In this document: positions 8,619-18,314 of the stretch, piece after piece | Layout: each line of letters opens with the position of its first letter | Position numbering within the stretch: the first letter of the stretch is position 1 | Source of the DNA: Leptolyngbya sp. PCC 6406 | GTDB lineage: Bacteria; Cyanobacteriota; Cyanobacteriia; Phormidesmidales; Phormidesmidaceae | DNA: 64,000 bases | Assembly (NCBI RefSeq): GCF_000332095.2 | Contig: NZ_KI913949.1 | Location: forward strand, 2,829,373-2,893,372 | Reading direction: 5' to 3' | The notes under the pieces: generated by a model | Database searches by the model: none | What the model was told of the DNA's origin: nothing | Seen by the model: only the letters and a program-made list of their open reading frames with translations | Program-made: the position numbers and the translations under genes

Positions 8619-8936
8619 ATGGCTACTAAGCAACAGTTCACTAGCTTCTCAGACCTGCTGAGTCAAAGCGACCTGCCCATCCTCGTAGACTTCTACGCCA
8701 CCTGGTGCGGTCCCTGTCAAATGATGGCCCCCATTTTGGAGCAGGTCAGCCGCCAACTCCGGGGGCAGATCAAAATCGTCAAGATTGATAGCGATCGCTA
8801 TCCCCAACTGGCTTCCCAATACCAAATCCAAGCCCTACCCACCCTGGTACTGTTCAAACAGGGCCAGCCCATTGCCCGCATCGAAGGGGTTCAGCAGGCA
8901 GAACAACTGGTGCAACGTATCCAGGCCCACCTCTAG
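8619..8936 (+). CDS. trxA: Thioredoxin
   Basis: This is a 105-residue thioredoxin with active site WCGPC in the context FYATWCGPCQMMAP and the conserved cis-Pro region ALPTLVLFK. It reduces protein disulfides in the cytoplasm using electrons from thioredoxin reductase. The frame is open upstream to 8295, but homology begins at the ATG at 8619, which gives the usual length. The folK gene follows 41 bp later on the same strand, so they may be cotranscribed. Confidence 0.95.
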   Translation: MATKQQFTSFSDLLSQSDLPILVDFYATWCGPCQMMAPILEQVSRQLRGQIKIVKIDSDRYPQLASQYQIQALPTLVLFKQGQPIARIEGVQQAEQLVQRIQAHL

Positions 8937-8977
8937 TGGAGATGGGGAGAATTGGGGGTCTGAGGGAGGGACGCAAC

Positions 8978-9499
8978 ATGACGTGGGTTTCCTGCGCGAT
9001 CGCCCTAGGCAGCAACCTAGGGCCGTCCTCGGATATTCTCAAAGGTGCGATCGCGGCCCTAGCCCGCCATCCCCAAATCCAAGGCGTCCTAGGTTCCCGC
9101 ATTTACAAAACCGCCCCCGTAGGGCCACCCCAGCCCGACTATCTGAATGCCTGTGTACGGCTCACCACCGCTCTCGCTCCAGAGGAACTGCTCCGCAGCC
9201 TACTCCGCATCGAAGCCAGTTTTGGGCGAGAGCGCCGTGAACGTTGGGGTCCGCGCCACCTCGACCTCGACCTACTGCTGTTCGGCGACTTAGTGATGAT
9301 GACCCCCTCCCTGCAACTACCCCACCCCCGAATGCACGAACGGGCCTTTGTCCTAGTGCCCCTGGCGGAGATCGCAGCGGACTGGGTAGATCCCATCTCC
9401 GGCAAAACCATTGCCGAGCTAGTTCAAGGCATTTCCACCACTGGCGTTGACCTGTGGGCTGACCCCACTCTCCCCCCTCACCCTGACCAGAGAAGATAG
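8978..9499 (+). CDS. folK: 2-amino-4-hydroxy-6-hydroxymethyldihydropteridine pyrophosphokinase
   Basis: A 173-residue HPPK, which transfers pyrophosphate from ATP to the pterin in folate synthesis. Visible family motifs are IALGSNLG at the N-terminus, YKTAPVG, the ERRERWGPRHLDLDLL signature and LPHPRMHERAFVL. The start was chosen at ATG 8978 because GAGGGAGGG lies just upstream and homology begins there, although the frame is open to 8936. It lies downstream of trxA and upstream of a NUDIX gene. Confidence 0.95.
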   Translation: MTWVSCAIALGSNLGPSSDILKGAIAALARHPQIQGVLGSRIYKTAPVGPPQPDYLNACVRLTTALAPEELLRSLLRIEASFGRERRERWGPRHLDLDLLLFGDLVMMTPSLQLPHPRMHERAFVLVPLAEIAADWVDPISGKTIAELVQGISTTGVDLWADPTLPPHPDQRR

Positions 9500-9538
9500 G
9501 CAGGTAGAATACATAGACCTATAGAGTTCTACCTAGCT

Positions 9539-10087
9539 ATGCCCCTCGGTCAAGAACCGCCCCAACTGCTCAAGCAACATCTCCTCTATCAGGGTCGCAA
9601 ATTCAACTTTGAGGTTAACGCCCTCAGGTTGCCCAACAAAGCCGAAGGGCAATGGGAATGCATTCGCCATCCCGGCGGGGCCTTGGCCGTGCCCGTCACC
9701 TCCCAGGGAGAACTGGTGCTGGTACGGCAATATCGCTTTGCCCTCCAAGGTCGCCTCCTAGAGTTCCCCGCTGGCACCGTAGAACCCGACGAAACCCCCG
9801 CCACCACCATTCAACGGGAAATCGAAGAAGAAACGGGCTACCGTGCCCAAACCTGGAAATCCCTAGGCAGTTTTCCCCTGGCTCCCGGCTACTCCGACGA
9901 GTTGATCTACGCCTTCCTCGCAACCGACTTAGAAAAGATCGACCTGCCCCCAGCGGGAGACGACGACGAGGATATCGAAGTCGTGCTCATGTCTCCCGAA
10001 CGCCTTGAGAAGGCCATCCTAGCGGGGGAAGCCGTAGATGCAAAATCCATCGCCAGCTTTTTCCTCGCCAAGCCTTTTTTGGGCTGA
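9539..10087 (+). CDS. NUDIX hydrolase, ADP-ribose pyrophosphatase-like
   Basis: A 182-residue protein with a complete Nudix box, GTVEPDETPATTIQREIEEE followed by TGY (residues about 79-101), preceded by the beta strands LVLVRQYRFAL typical of ADP-ribose pyrophosphatases. It probably hydrolyses ADP-ribose or a related nucleotide sugar to two monophosphates. It starts 39 bp after folK on the same strand. The exact substrate is inferred from similarity only. Confidence 0.88.
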   Translation: MPLGQEPPQLLKQHLLYQGRKFNFEVNALRLPNKAEGQWECIRHPGGALAVPVTSQGELVLVRQYRFALQGRLLEFPAGTVEPDETPATTIQREIEEETGYRAQTWKSLGSFPLAPGYSDELIYAFLATDLEKIDLPPAGDDDEDIEVVLMSPERLEKAILAGEAVDAKSIASFFLAKPFLG

Positions 10088-10122
10088 ACCGGATAGGTCG
10101 AACCAGAATCGCCCCTGAGCGG

Positions 10123-10152
10123 TTCCCCGAGGGAGTCTATTCCCTCGGGGAA
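10123..10152. terminator. Bidirectional hairpin between NUDIX gene and aroF
   Basis: TTCCCCGAGGGA and TCCCTCGGGGAA form a perfect 12-bp stem with a 6-nt loop. It lies in the 69-bp gap between two convergent genes. There is no T-run, so it may act as a transcript-end stabiliser or a weak terminator. Confidence 0.6.
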
Positions 10153-10156
10153 GGCG

Positions 10157-11032
10157 CTATCGGGCACTAACGACCCCTAGACAAGGCTGAACCTGTGGCA
10201 TCGGTTGGGGAATGTGACGACCCACCGCCGCTGCAATGGGTCGCAGGTGATCCACGAGTGCCACCATCGCCTCCAGGGATAGTGCCTGCCGTGCATCAGA
10301 CACCGACGCCTCCGGAACCGGATGACATTCCACCATCACCCCGTCAGCCCCCGCCGCGATCGCAGCCTGGGCCAACCCCAGCACCAACTCTCGCTTCCCT
10401 GTCGCGTGGCTGGGGTCCACAATCACTGGTAGATGGGTGATTTGCTTCAGGGCCACCACCGCCCCCAAGTCCAGAACATTACGGGTATAGGGGTCAAAAC
10501 TGCGAATGCCCCGTTCACAGAGAATCACCTGAGTATTGCCGTGGGCCGCAATGTATTCCGCCGCCATGACGAACTCCTCCAGCGTGGCCGCTAGCCCCCG
10601 CTTCAGCACCACAGGCTTATCCACCTGCCCCAACGCCTTCAGCAGGTCAAAATTTTGCATATTGCGGCTGCCCACTTGGAGGACATCAGCATGGGTTGCG
10701 ATCGCATCGATCTGGTGCATCGCCATCACCTCCGTAATCACCGGCACCCGGTACAAACGGCGCACCCGATCTAGAATCGCCAGCCCGTTTTCCCCCAGCC
10801 CTTGGAAGCTGTAGGGAGACGTGCGAGGCTTGAAGACCCCACCCCGGAGCGCCTGCACCGGAGCCGCTGCCAAAGCCTTAGCCACGGTTTCCATTTGCTC
10901 TAGACTCTCCACAGCACAGGGACCACCCACAATCAGCAACTCAGGGCCACCCACCGTAACCTCAGGGGTCAAGTGAATCACGGTAGTCGGTACAGTAGCG
11001 TCAGTTTTAGCGATCAGTTTGGCGTTTTGCAT
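10157..11032 (-). CDS. aroF: 3-deoxy-7-phosphoheptulonate (DAHP) synthase, type I-beta
   Basis: A 291-residue enzyme that condenses phosphoenolpyruvate and erythrose 4-phosphate, the first step of the shikimate pathway. Visible motifs are VGGPCAVES, FKPRTSPYSFQG, QVGSRNMQNF, VLKRG, CERGIRSFDPYTRN, DPSHATGKRELV and GVMVECHP. The barrel begins near residue 34, so there is no N-terminal ferredoxin-like or chorismate-mutase domain of the kind that gives feedback inhibition in other members of this class. The 5' leader (11033-11467) contains two apparent aromatic-amino-acid attenuators, so expression is probably controlled by the supply of Phe, Tyr and Trp. Confidence 0.95.
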   Translation of the reverse strand: MQNAKLIAKTDATVPTTVIHLTPEVTVGGPELLIVGGPCAVESLEQMETVAKALAAAPVQALRGGVFKPRTSPYSFQGLGENGLAILDRVRRLYRVPVITEVMAMHQIDAIATHADVLQVGSRNMQNFDLLKALGQVDKPVVLKRGLAATLEEFVMAAEYIAAHGNTQVILCERGIRSFDPYTRNVLDLGAVVALKQITHLPVIVDPSHATGKRELVLGLAQAAIAAGADGVMVECHPVPEASVSDARQALSLEAMVALVDHLRPIAAAVGRHIPQPMPQVQPCLGVVSAR

Positions 11033-11150
11033 GGGTTTAGAATTGAAAAGAGATTTGCGATAGAAAAAGGTTTAGAGCGTTGCAGAAAAGGATGAAACAC
11101 ACACGCTAGGCAGAACTTCTGGGCAAGCGGTGATAGCAAAGGGCACCAAC

Positions 11151-11184
11151 AAAAAGCCCTGGAACCGGGGGCGGCTCCAGGGCT
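11151..11184 (-). terminator. Attenuator 2: intrinsic terminator in the aroF leader
   Basis: Read on the minus strand, AGCCCTGGAGCC pairs with GGTTCCAGGGCT (one G-U pair, 6-nt loop) and is followed at once by TTTTTG. It lies between leader peptide 2 and aroF. The 5' arm contains GGAGCC, which can instead pair with GGCTCC in the last codons of leader peptide 2 (plus positions 11213-11218 with 11173-11178), giving a competing antiterminator. Confidence 0.82.
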
Positions 11185-11206
11185 GATCATCGGGCACCAT
11201 GCCGAG

Positions 11207-11275
11207 TCACCCGGAGCCTGTCCCGGCAAAAAAGTAAAACCAAAAACCGTAGGTGGAACTAGGGAAATAGGACAT
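11207..11275 (-). CDS. Attenuator leader peptide 2 (aromatic-rich, 22 codons)
   Basis: The ATG at 11275 opens a 22-codon frame that ends at a TGA at 11207. Residues 9-16 read YGFWFYFF, with YF at residues 3-4, so 9 of 22 residues are aromatic. The frame is followed by 22 nt and then the terminator at 11151-11184. Its last codons (GGC TCC GGG) are complementary to the 5' arm of that terminator. This is the standard layout of a ribosome-mediated attenuator. The ribosome binding site is weak. Confidence 0.82.
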   Translation of the reverse strand: MSYFPSSTYGFWFYFFAGTGSG

Positions 11276-11311
11276 GGGGAAACTCACGGTAGAGACTGGG
11301 GCAGGCGGTGG

Positions 11312-11349
11312 CCTAAAAACGCAAAAACCGCAGAGGGGACTCTGCGGTT
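11312..11349 (-). terminator. Attenuator 1: intrinsic terminator in the aroF leader
   Basis: Read on the minus strand, AACCGCAGAG and CTCTGCGGTT form a perfect 10-bp stem with a 4-nt loop, followed by TTTTTGCGTTTTT. It lies 28 nt after the stop codon of leader peptide 1. GTGAACC, which overlaps the foot of the 5' arm, can instead pair with GGTTCAC in codons 18-20 of leader peptide 1 (plus positions 11346-11352 with 11387-11393). Confidence 0.87.
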
Positions 11350-11377
11350 CACTGGGGGTGGTCAGCACAAGCTGAAT

Positions 11378-11446
11378 TCACGACCCGTGAACCCTGCTAA
11401 ACCACCAAAAATAGAAAAAAGAAACTTGTGCCGTCAAGGACTGCAT
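11378..11446 (-). CDS. Attenuator leader peptide 1 (FFYFWWF, 22 codons)
   Basis: The ATG at 11446 opens a 22-codon frame that ends at a TGA at 11378. Residues 10-16 are seven consecutive aromatics, FFYFWWF. It has the same length (69 bp with stop) as leader peptide 2. It starts about 21 nt after the predicted transcription start and is followed by an intrinsic terminator. Such runs occur in the pheA and trp leader peptides of other bacteria, where the ribosome stalls when charged tRNA is scarce. The product itself probably has no other role. Confidence 0.87.
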   Translation of the reverse strand: MQSLTAQVSFFYFWWFSRVHGS

Positions 11447-11474
11447 GGATTGCCTGTGCTATGACCTGCTGGTT

Positions 11475-11504
11475 AGCGTAACAACCCCCTCCCGAAAACG
11501 TCAA
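11475..11504 (-). promoter_or_regulatory. aroF: Predicted promoter of the aroF leader
   Basis: On the minus strand TTGACG (11504-11499) and TACGCT (11480-11475) are 18 bp apart. Transcription would start near 11467, about 20 nt before leader peptide 1. The -35 is close to consensus and the -10 is moderate. Confidence 0.6.
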
Positions 11505-13557
<2,053 letters not shown>

Positions 13558-13592
13558 TCCTCGCCTTGCTCCTAACCTGACGCCATAGAGCC

Positions 13593-13628
13593 AAAACCGG
13601 GGAGATCATTCGTGATCTCCCCGGTTTT
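13593..13628 (+). terminator. Intrinsic terminator after groEL
   Basis: AAAACCGGGGAGATCA and its exact complement form a 16-bp stem with a 4-nt loop, ending in TTTT. It is symmetrical, so it can work in both directions. It lies 36 bp after the groEL stop. Confidence 0.9.
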
Positions 13629-14279
13629 GTATGACCTCACCCTATGGCTTAGCCTGCCCGATAGGGCTTAGGGCTTAGGGGTGAGGGCCAAGATGTGTGG
13701 ACACAGCAGTCCCAAGGGCAGAGCCAGGGTAAGGGAAGTTTCTTCCGGGCATTACCTAACATTTTGAGTTGGGTCGGTTGCTCCGCAGGAGCAACCGAGT
13801 TGTATAGCCCTTCGGGCAATAGCCGACCGGGGAACCACCCACCACCGCGAGCAACCGCCCTGGGGAGCAACCGAGTTGTATAGCCCTTCGGGCAATAGCC
13901 TCCGGCATGGCTACGCTAAGGCTAACGCTAGGGCGGAGCCTGCCCGGAGGGCATAGGACAAGCAAGGGATTGCCCCTACGCGACATCTTGCATTGGGCGC
14001 GGAAACCGCGCCCCTACCCCAAAGCCCACACACGGGTCACCCGGCAACAAGGGCAACCACAAGGGATTGAACGTAGGGGCAATCCTGGATTACCCGGCAC
14101 TGGGTAGGGCGGGTTTTGAGCCTCCCATCCTGAATTACCCGCTACATAAGGGCTAAACCCGCCCCTACAGGATTTACCCCACCACCCCATCACCCCATCA
14201 CCCCATCACCCCATCACCCCACCCTTGCCCCCCGCCACCACGATCGCCATCATAGGAACATCCCCTAGAGACCCCCGTT
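13629..14279. repeat. Gene-free repeat cluster
   Basis: A 37-bp direct repeat containing GGAGCAACCGAGTTGTATAG occurs at 13788-13824 and exactly again at 13864-13900. A GGGCGCGGaaaCCGCGCCC palindrome lies near 13994. TAGGGGCGGGTT and AACCCGCCCCTA form an inverted pair at about 14105-14168. ACCCCATC units repeat four or more times at about 14176-14220. No gene is seen. Confidence 0.7.
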
Positions 14280-15620
14280 ATGACTCCTATTACGATGCGC
14301 CACAGCTTGCCCTGGTTGCTGGGGGGAATGCTACTGCTGTGTCCAGAGGCCATCGCAGCCAATCCCAACCACGTGACCCGTCTCGTGGAAACCCGTACCT
14401 GCACCGACTGCGATCTACGGGGGGCGGACCTGAATGGAGCCTACCTACGCCATGCCAACCTGCGGGGAGCAAATTTAGAAGGGGCGCGGCTAAATGGGGC
14501 AGACCTGCGGGATGCCTATTTAACCCGAGCAAATCTGTCAGGGGCAGATTTGCGTAACGCGGACCTGACCCGCGCCAACCTGACCCAGACTAATCTCAAC
14601 CGGGCTCGCCTGCACAGAGCGGTGGTGACCGAGCAGACCGTACTGACGGACAAATGGCGACTGGTGCACCAGCTTGTCACCCTAGGGGTAGCTGGCGTGA
14701 ACTTGGCTGGGATAGACCTGAGCAATGCCAATTTGGACGGGGTGGACTTCAGTAACTTAGATCTGACAGCTACGAATTTAGCGGGAACCTCCCTGGAGGG
14801 AGCCAGCTTCAACGGAGCGACCTTGTCGGAAGCCAATCTGGCGGCGGCGGATTTCTTCCTGGCGGATCTGCGATTGGCCACGGTGATCGATGCCGATCTC
14901 CAGGGAGGGAGCCTGCGGGCAGCGGATCTGCGATCGGCGGACTTGACGAGAACAAACCTCACTGAAGTGGATTTGGGTTTGTCTTACTTGGGAGAGGCAA
15001 ATCTGACCCAGACCCAACTGCGGTTGGCGAACCTGTCTTCAGCAAATCTCACTGGTGCCGACTTGACCGACGCCGATCTCCTCCGTGCCAATCTTTTCCT
15101 CGCCGATCTCCAGGGAGCGGATCTGACGAGGGCGCGGCTGGAGGGGACGCGCTTGGTGGGGGCAAACCTGACGGGCAGCACCCTCAGTCTCAGTGACCTC
15201 CGGGGAGCACAGTTGGAGGCGGTGATTTCCGAAGGGGCTTCCCTGCAAGGGGTGGATTTGGCGGGGGCGAATCTACCTAATATCAATCTTCAGGGATCGG
15301 ATTTGCGCGGCATCAACCTGAGTGGTGCGGTGCTGACGGCGGCTAATCTGGTGGATGTGCAGATGTCGGGGGGAAATTTGCGGGGAGCTAACCTGAGCGG
15401 GGCCAATCTGAGCGGTTCTGACCTATCCGCAATAGACCTGACGGGGGCGAATCTACGGGGGGCGGATCTGAGTCGTACGATTTTGACGGGGGCGGACTTG
15501 AGTGGCGCTGACCTCACCGATGCCTCCCTAGACCAAGCCAGTCTGGAGGGCATTCGGGTTTCGGCATCCACCAATTTCTGCGGCACGATTTTCCCGGACG
15601 GTGTGGCCCGCATTTGTTAA
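14280..15620 (+). CDS. Exported pentapeptide-repeat protein
   Basis: A 446-residue protein. The start is ATG 14280 or ATG 14295. A signal peptide (LPWLLGGMLLLCPEAIAA) indicates export to periplasm or thylakoid lumen. A CTDC motif follows. From about residue 45 to the end it is nearly continuous A(D/N)LxG pentapeptide repeats, such as GADLNGAYLRHANLRGANL, which predict a long quadrilateral beta-helix, with a spacer near residues 105-145. A pair of cysteines lies near the C-terminus (FCGTIF and ARIC). Function is unknown. It is related in type, not in detail, to the protein at 6308-8524. Confidence 0.85.
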   Translation: MTPITMRHSLPWLLGGMLLLCPEAIAANPNHVTRLVETRTCTDCDLRGADLNGAYLRHANLRGANLEGARLNGADLRDAYLTRANLSGADLRNADLTRANLTQTNLNRARLHRAVVTEQTVLTDKWRLVHQLVTLGVAGVNLAGIDLSNANLDGVDFSNLDLTATNLAGTSLEGASFNGATLSEANLAAADFFLADLRLATVIDADLQGGSLRAADLRSADLTRTNLTEVDLGLSYLGEANLTQTQLRLANLSSANLTGADLTDADLLRANLFLADLQGADLTRARLEGTRLVGANLTGSTLSLSDLRGAQLEAVISEGASLQGVDLAGANLPNINLQGSDLRGINLSGAVLTAANLVDVQMSGGNLRGANLSGANLSGSDLSAIDLTGANLRGADLSRTILTGADLSGADLTDASLDQASLEGIRVSASTNFCGTIFPDGVARIC

Positions 15621-16131
15621 GGCCATTTCCCAAAAATATAGTTTCTGCATTGGACCCATAGCCATGTATCCCTACGAGATGGCCCTTCGGTCAGCCGGGA
15701 TTTGCTGGGCCAGAAATCCCCTAAGGGATCTGCGGGTTAATAGTCTACCCAGTGGCCAGGTTTTCTCCCTTCGGGAGCAAGCCCGATCAGCGGAGCAGGG
15801 ACGTTATTTTCCTGCGAGTCCCTAAGCAGGATTTGTAGGCTCCGGCTACCGTGTCAAGACTCGGAGTCGTTAAGTTTCATGGAAAAAGAGTGGGGGTTTC
15901 CGAAATCTTTAGCCTATGGTTGTGGATAGCATCAGTGTCGAATCTAGGCTGGATGTCCCGCCTGAAACCCGTATCGGATGGCATAGAACTTCACCGTTGC
16001 ACAAGCGTTGCACTTGCGGTAGCTAAAGGCAGGCTGGAAGCCTGCGAGAACAAACCATGGCCGATAGTGCCATGGCGTATTCGGCCATTTCCGTACTATC
16101 CACTGACAGTTACACCCCGTGGGAGGTTGGT
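15621..16131. repeat. Gene-free stretch with stem-loop repeats
   Basis: It contains a repeat shared with 21100-21145: AGGGATCTGCGGGT near 15726 and ACGTTATTTTCCTGCGAGTC near 15802, which together can form an imperfect stem. GCAGGCTggaAGCCTGC lies near 16029. No gene is seen. The promoter of the M48 protease gene should lie near the right end. Confidence 0.5.
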
Positions 16132-17883
16132 ATGTCGTCTGTCAATCCTGAGGAGAGGTTCTCCTCTTCGCCCAAAGCAAGTCGAGCTGCGATCAGGGGC
16201 GTCAAAGTCGCTATGAAGGGTATCGGGGGCAGTCTAGCCCTAGCCTCCCTAGTAACCATGGGGCTTCTCTTTGGCATGGTCTTTGTGCTGCTGCTGGGGC
16301 TGGTCTTCATCATGGAGAGTGAGAACCCCAGTTTTGGATTAGCGATCGCAGTTGTACTCACCATCCTTTTCAACGCCGTCGTCTTTTTCCTGTCGCCATT
16401 CCTCATGGACCTGACCCAGCGCTGGCTCTACGGTACCCGCTGGGTTTCCCTAGCAGATATCCGCCGCCAGAGCCCTGAGGCGGCCCAAGTGATTGAGCAG
16501 GTCTGCCGAGAGCACAAACTCAAGCAGCCTCGCCTCGGCATCATCGACGACCAAAATCCCACCGCCTTCACCTACGGATCTTTGCCAGACACCGCCCGAT
16601 TGGTGGTGAGTCAGGGGCTCTTCACCTATCTAGAGGATGAAGAGGTGGCCACGGTGTATGCCCATGAACTGGGCCACATCGTCCATTGGGACTTTGCCCT
16701 GATGACCCTGGCGGCAACCCTAGTGCAGGTCATGTACCTGATTTACGTTTTTGGTCAGCGGATGTCCCGAGGTGGCGGCGATAACAAGGCCAAGGATGTA
16801 GCCCAAAGTTTGGCCTTGGCCGCCTATGTGTTCTATATCGTGGGCACCTACCTGATTCTCTACCTGTCTCGGACTCGGGAATACTTTGCCGACCACTTTG
16901 CTGCTGAGTCTACGGGTAACCCCAACGCGCTCTCCCGTGCCCTGGTAAAAATCGCCTACGGCATTGTGGAGGAAGGACAACGGGAAAAGGAACCCAGCCG
17001 TCTGATGGAGGGCACCCGCGCCTTGGGGATCTACGATGCTAAGTCCGCTAACTCAACGGGTACCGCCTACCGGGTAGCCGCCAGCCCTGAGCGCGTGGGT
17101 CGGGTCTTCCTGTGGGATCTGTTTAACCCCTGGGGCTGGTGGATGGAATTGAACTCCACCCATCCCCTGACGGGCAAACGGGTGCGGGCCTTGAGCACCT
17201 ATGCCGAGCAACTGGGCCTCACCATTGAATTCGATATGGGGCGGGTGGTGCAGGAGGGTAAACGCCTCAGTAAGCATCGGCTCTACGGCAATTTTGCCCT
17301 AGATATTCTGCTCTACACCGCTGAACCCTTGGGCCTAATCGTGGGCTTGATCGTGGGCTTACTGCTGCTGCCCACGGACTGGGGCTTCTTGATGGGAGCA
17401 TTTCTGGGTCTGGGAGCTGGAATATTGGTGAAGCGCTCGGTGATGTACCCGGACTTCAACCGGGCTCCCCAGAGCGATGTGCTGACCCTGATGTCGGATC
17501 CCTACGCCAGCCCCCTGCGGGGACAGCCGGTGAAGTTGGATGGCAAACTGATTGGCCGGGGACAGGCGGGCTACAGCTTTGGCTCTGATCTGAAGCTCCA
17601 GGACAAAACGGGAATGCTATTCCTGCGCTATTCTTCGCGGTTTGGCCCCATTGGGAATTTCCTATTTGGAGCCAGTCAGGTGAAGGATCTGATCAACACC
17701 AGCGGCAGCACCCTGGGATGGTTCCGCCGGGGCATTGCGCCCTGGATGGATCTGATTCGCTACACCAGTGGCGGCAAAACGATCAACAGCTACCACCGAT
17801 TCTGGTCGTTGATTTTGGGTGTCGGCTGCATCCTGGCGGGGATTATCCTGCCCATGGTGCTACCCCCCTTCAGCAGTTTCTAA
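16132..17883 (+). CDS. M48-family membrane zinc metalloprotease (HtpX-like)
   Basis: The start is ATG 16132, with GGGAGG 6 bp upstream, giving 583 residues. Two TM helices lie near residues 32-60 and 67-90. The zinc motif HELGH sits in VYAHELGHIVHWDF, and the third ligand is probably the Glu in the downstream TREYFADHFA. A further helix pair (about 200-255) and a hydrophobic hairpin near 405-440 follow. The C-terminal about 130 residues (after KRSVMYPDF) look like an additional soluble domain plus a terminal TM helix, so the protein is longer than classical HtpX (about 290 residues). Likely role: membrane protein quality control. Confidence 0.88.
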   Translation: MSSVNPEERFSSSPKASRAAIRGVKVAMKGIGGSLALASLVTMGLLFGMVFVLLLGLVFIMESENPSFGLAIAVVLTILFNAVVFFLSPFLMDLTQRWLYGTRWVSLADIRRQSPEAAQVIEQVCREHKLKQPRLGIIDDQNPTAFTYGSLPDTARLVVSQGLFTYLEDEEVATVYAHELGHIVHWDFALMTLAATLVQVMYLIYVFGQRMSRGGGDNKAKDVAQSLALAAYVFYIVGTYLILYLSRTREYFADHFAAESTGNPNALSRALVKIAYGIVEEGQREKEPSRLMEGTRALGIYDAKSANSTGTAYRVAASPERVGRVFLWDLFNPWGWWMELNSTHPLTGKRVRALSTYAEQLGLTIEFDMGRVVQEGKRLSKHRLYGNFALDILLYTAEPLGLIVGLIVGLLLLPTDWGFLMGAFLGLGAGILVKRSVMYPDFNRAPQSDVLTLMSDPYASPLRGQPVKLDGKLIGRGQAGYSFGSDLKLQDKTGMLFLRYSSRFGPIGNFLFGASQVKDLINTSGSTLGWFRRGIAPWMDLIRYTSGGKTINSYHRFWSLILGVGCILAGIILPMVLPPFSSF

Positions 17884-18314
17884 GGCAATCTCCGGGGGAA
17901 ACTCCAGTCCTCCCCCTTTCCAAGGGGGAGGACTGGAGGGGGTCAGGCCGGGATGCACATCAAACAGTGACTTATAGCGGTTCCCTAATGGATGAGGTAC
18001 AGCTCAACTTGATGGCAATTCGGGGCACAAGGGGCTTAAGCCCCTTGCCTGTACTTAACCCGAGTGAGAAGCGCTATATGTGTACACCGTAGCCTCCTGG
18101 GAGAAGGGATCGGAAAATGTTGGACTGGTGCGGCAGTAGTTCCGGAAGATACTGTGCTAGCGCCTCAGGGTCAAGACTGCTGAGGTGCTAACACAGTATC
18201 TACAAGACTCACTCACCCGCGCAGGCGGGTTATAACCCTTCGGGTATGCTGCGCTAGTGGCTGTATAGGCGCGGTTTTAACTAACCGTCCCTTAACGTTT
18301 GTCAGTATCGGATA
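17884..18314. repeat. Gene-free stretch with long hairpins
   Basis: CTCCAGTCCTCCCCCTT and its complement form a perfect 17-bp hairpin with a 3-nt loop at 17902-17938, just after the protease gene. It lacks a T-run. CAAGGGGCTTAAGCCCCTTG is a palindrome near 18029, similar to the one at 24051-24072. The two convergent genes on either side may use these as transcript ends. No gene is seen. Confidence 0.6.

Noticed and set aside
15851-16216. 121-codon frame before the M48 protease gene
   Set aside because: It overlaps the protease start in another frame and consists mainly of repeat sequence.
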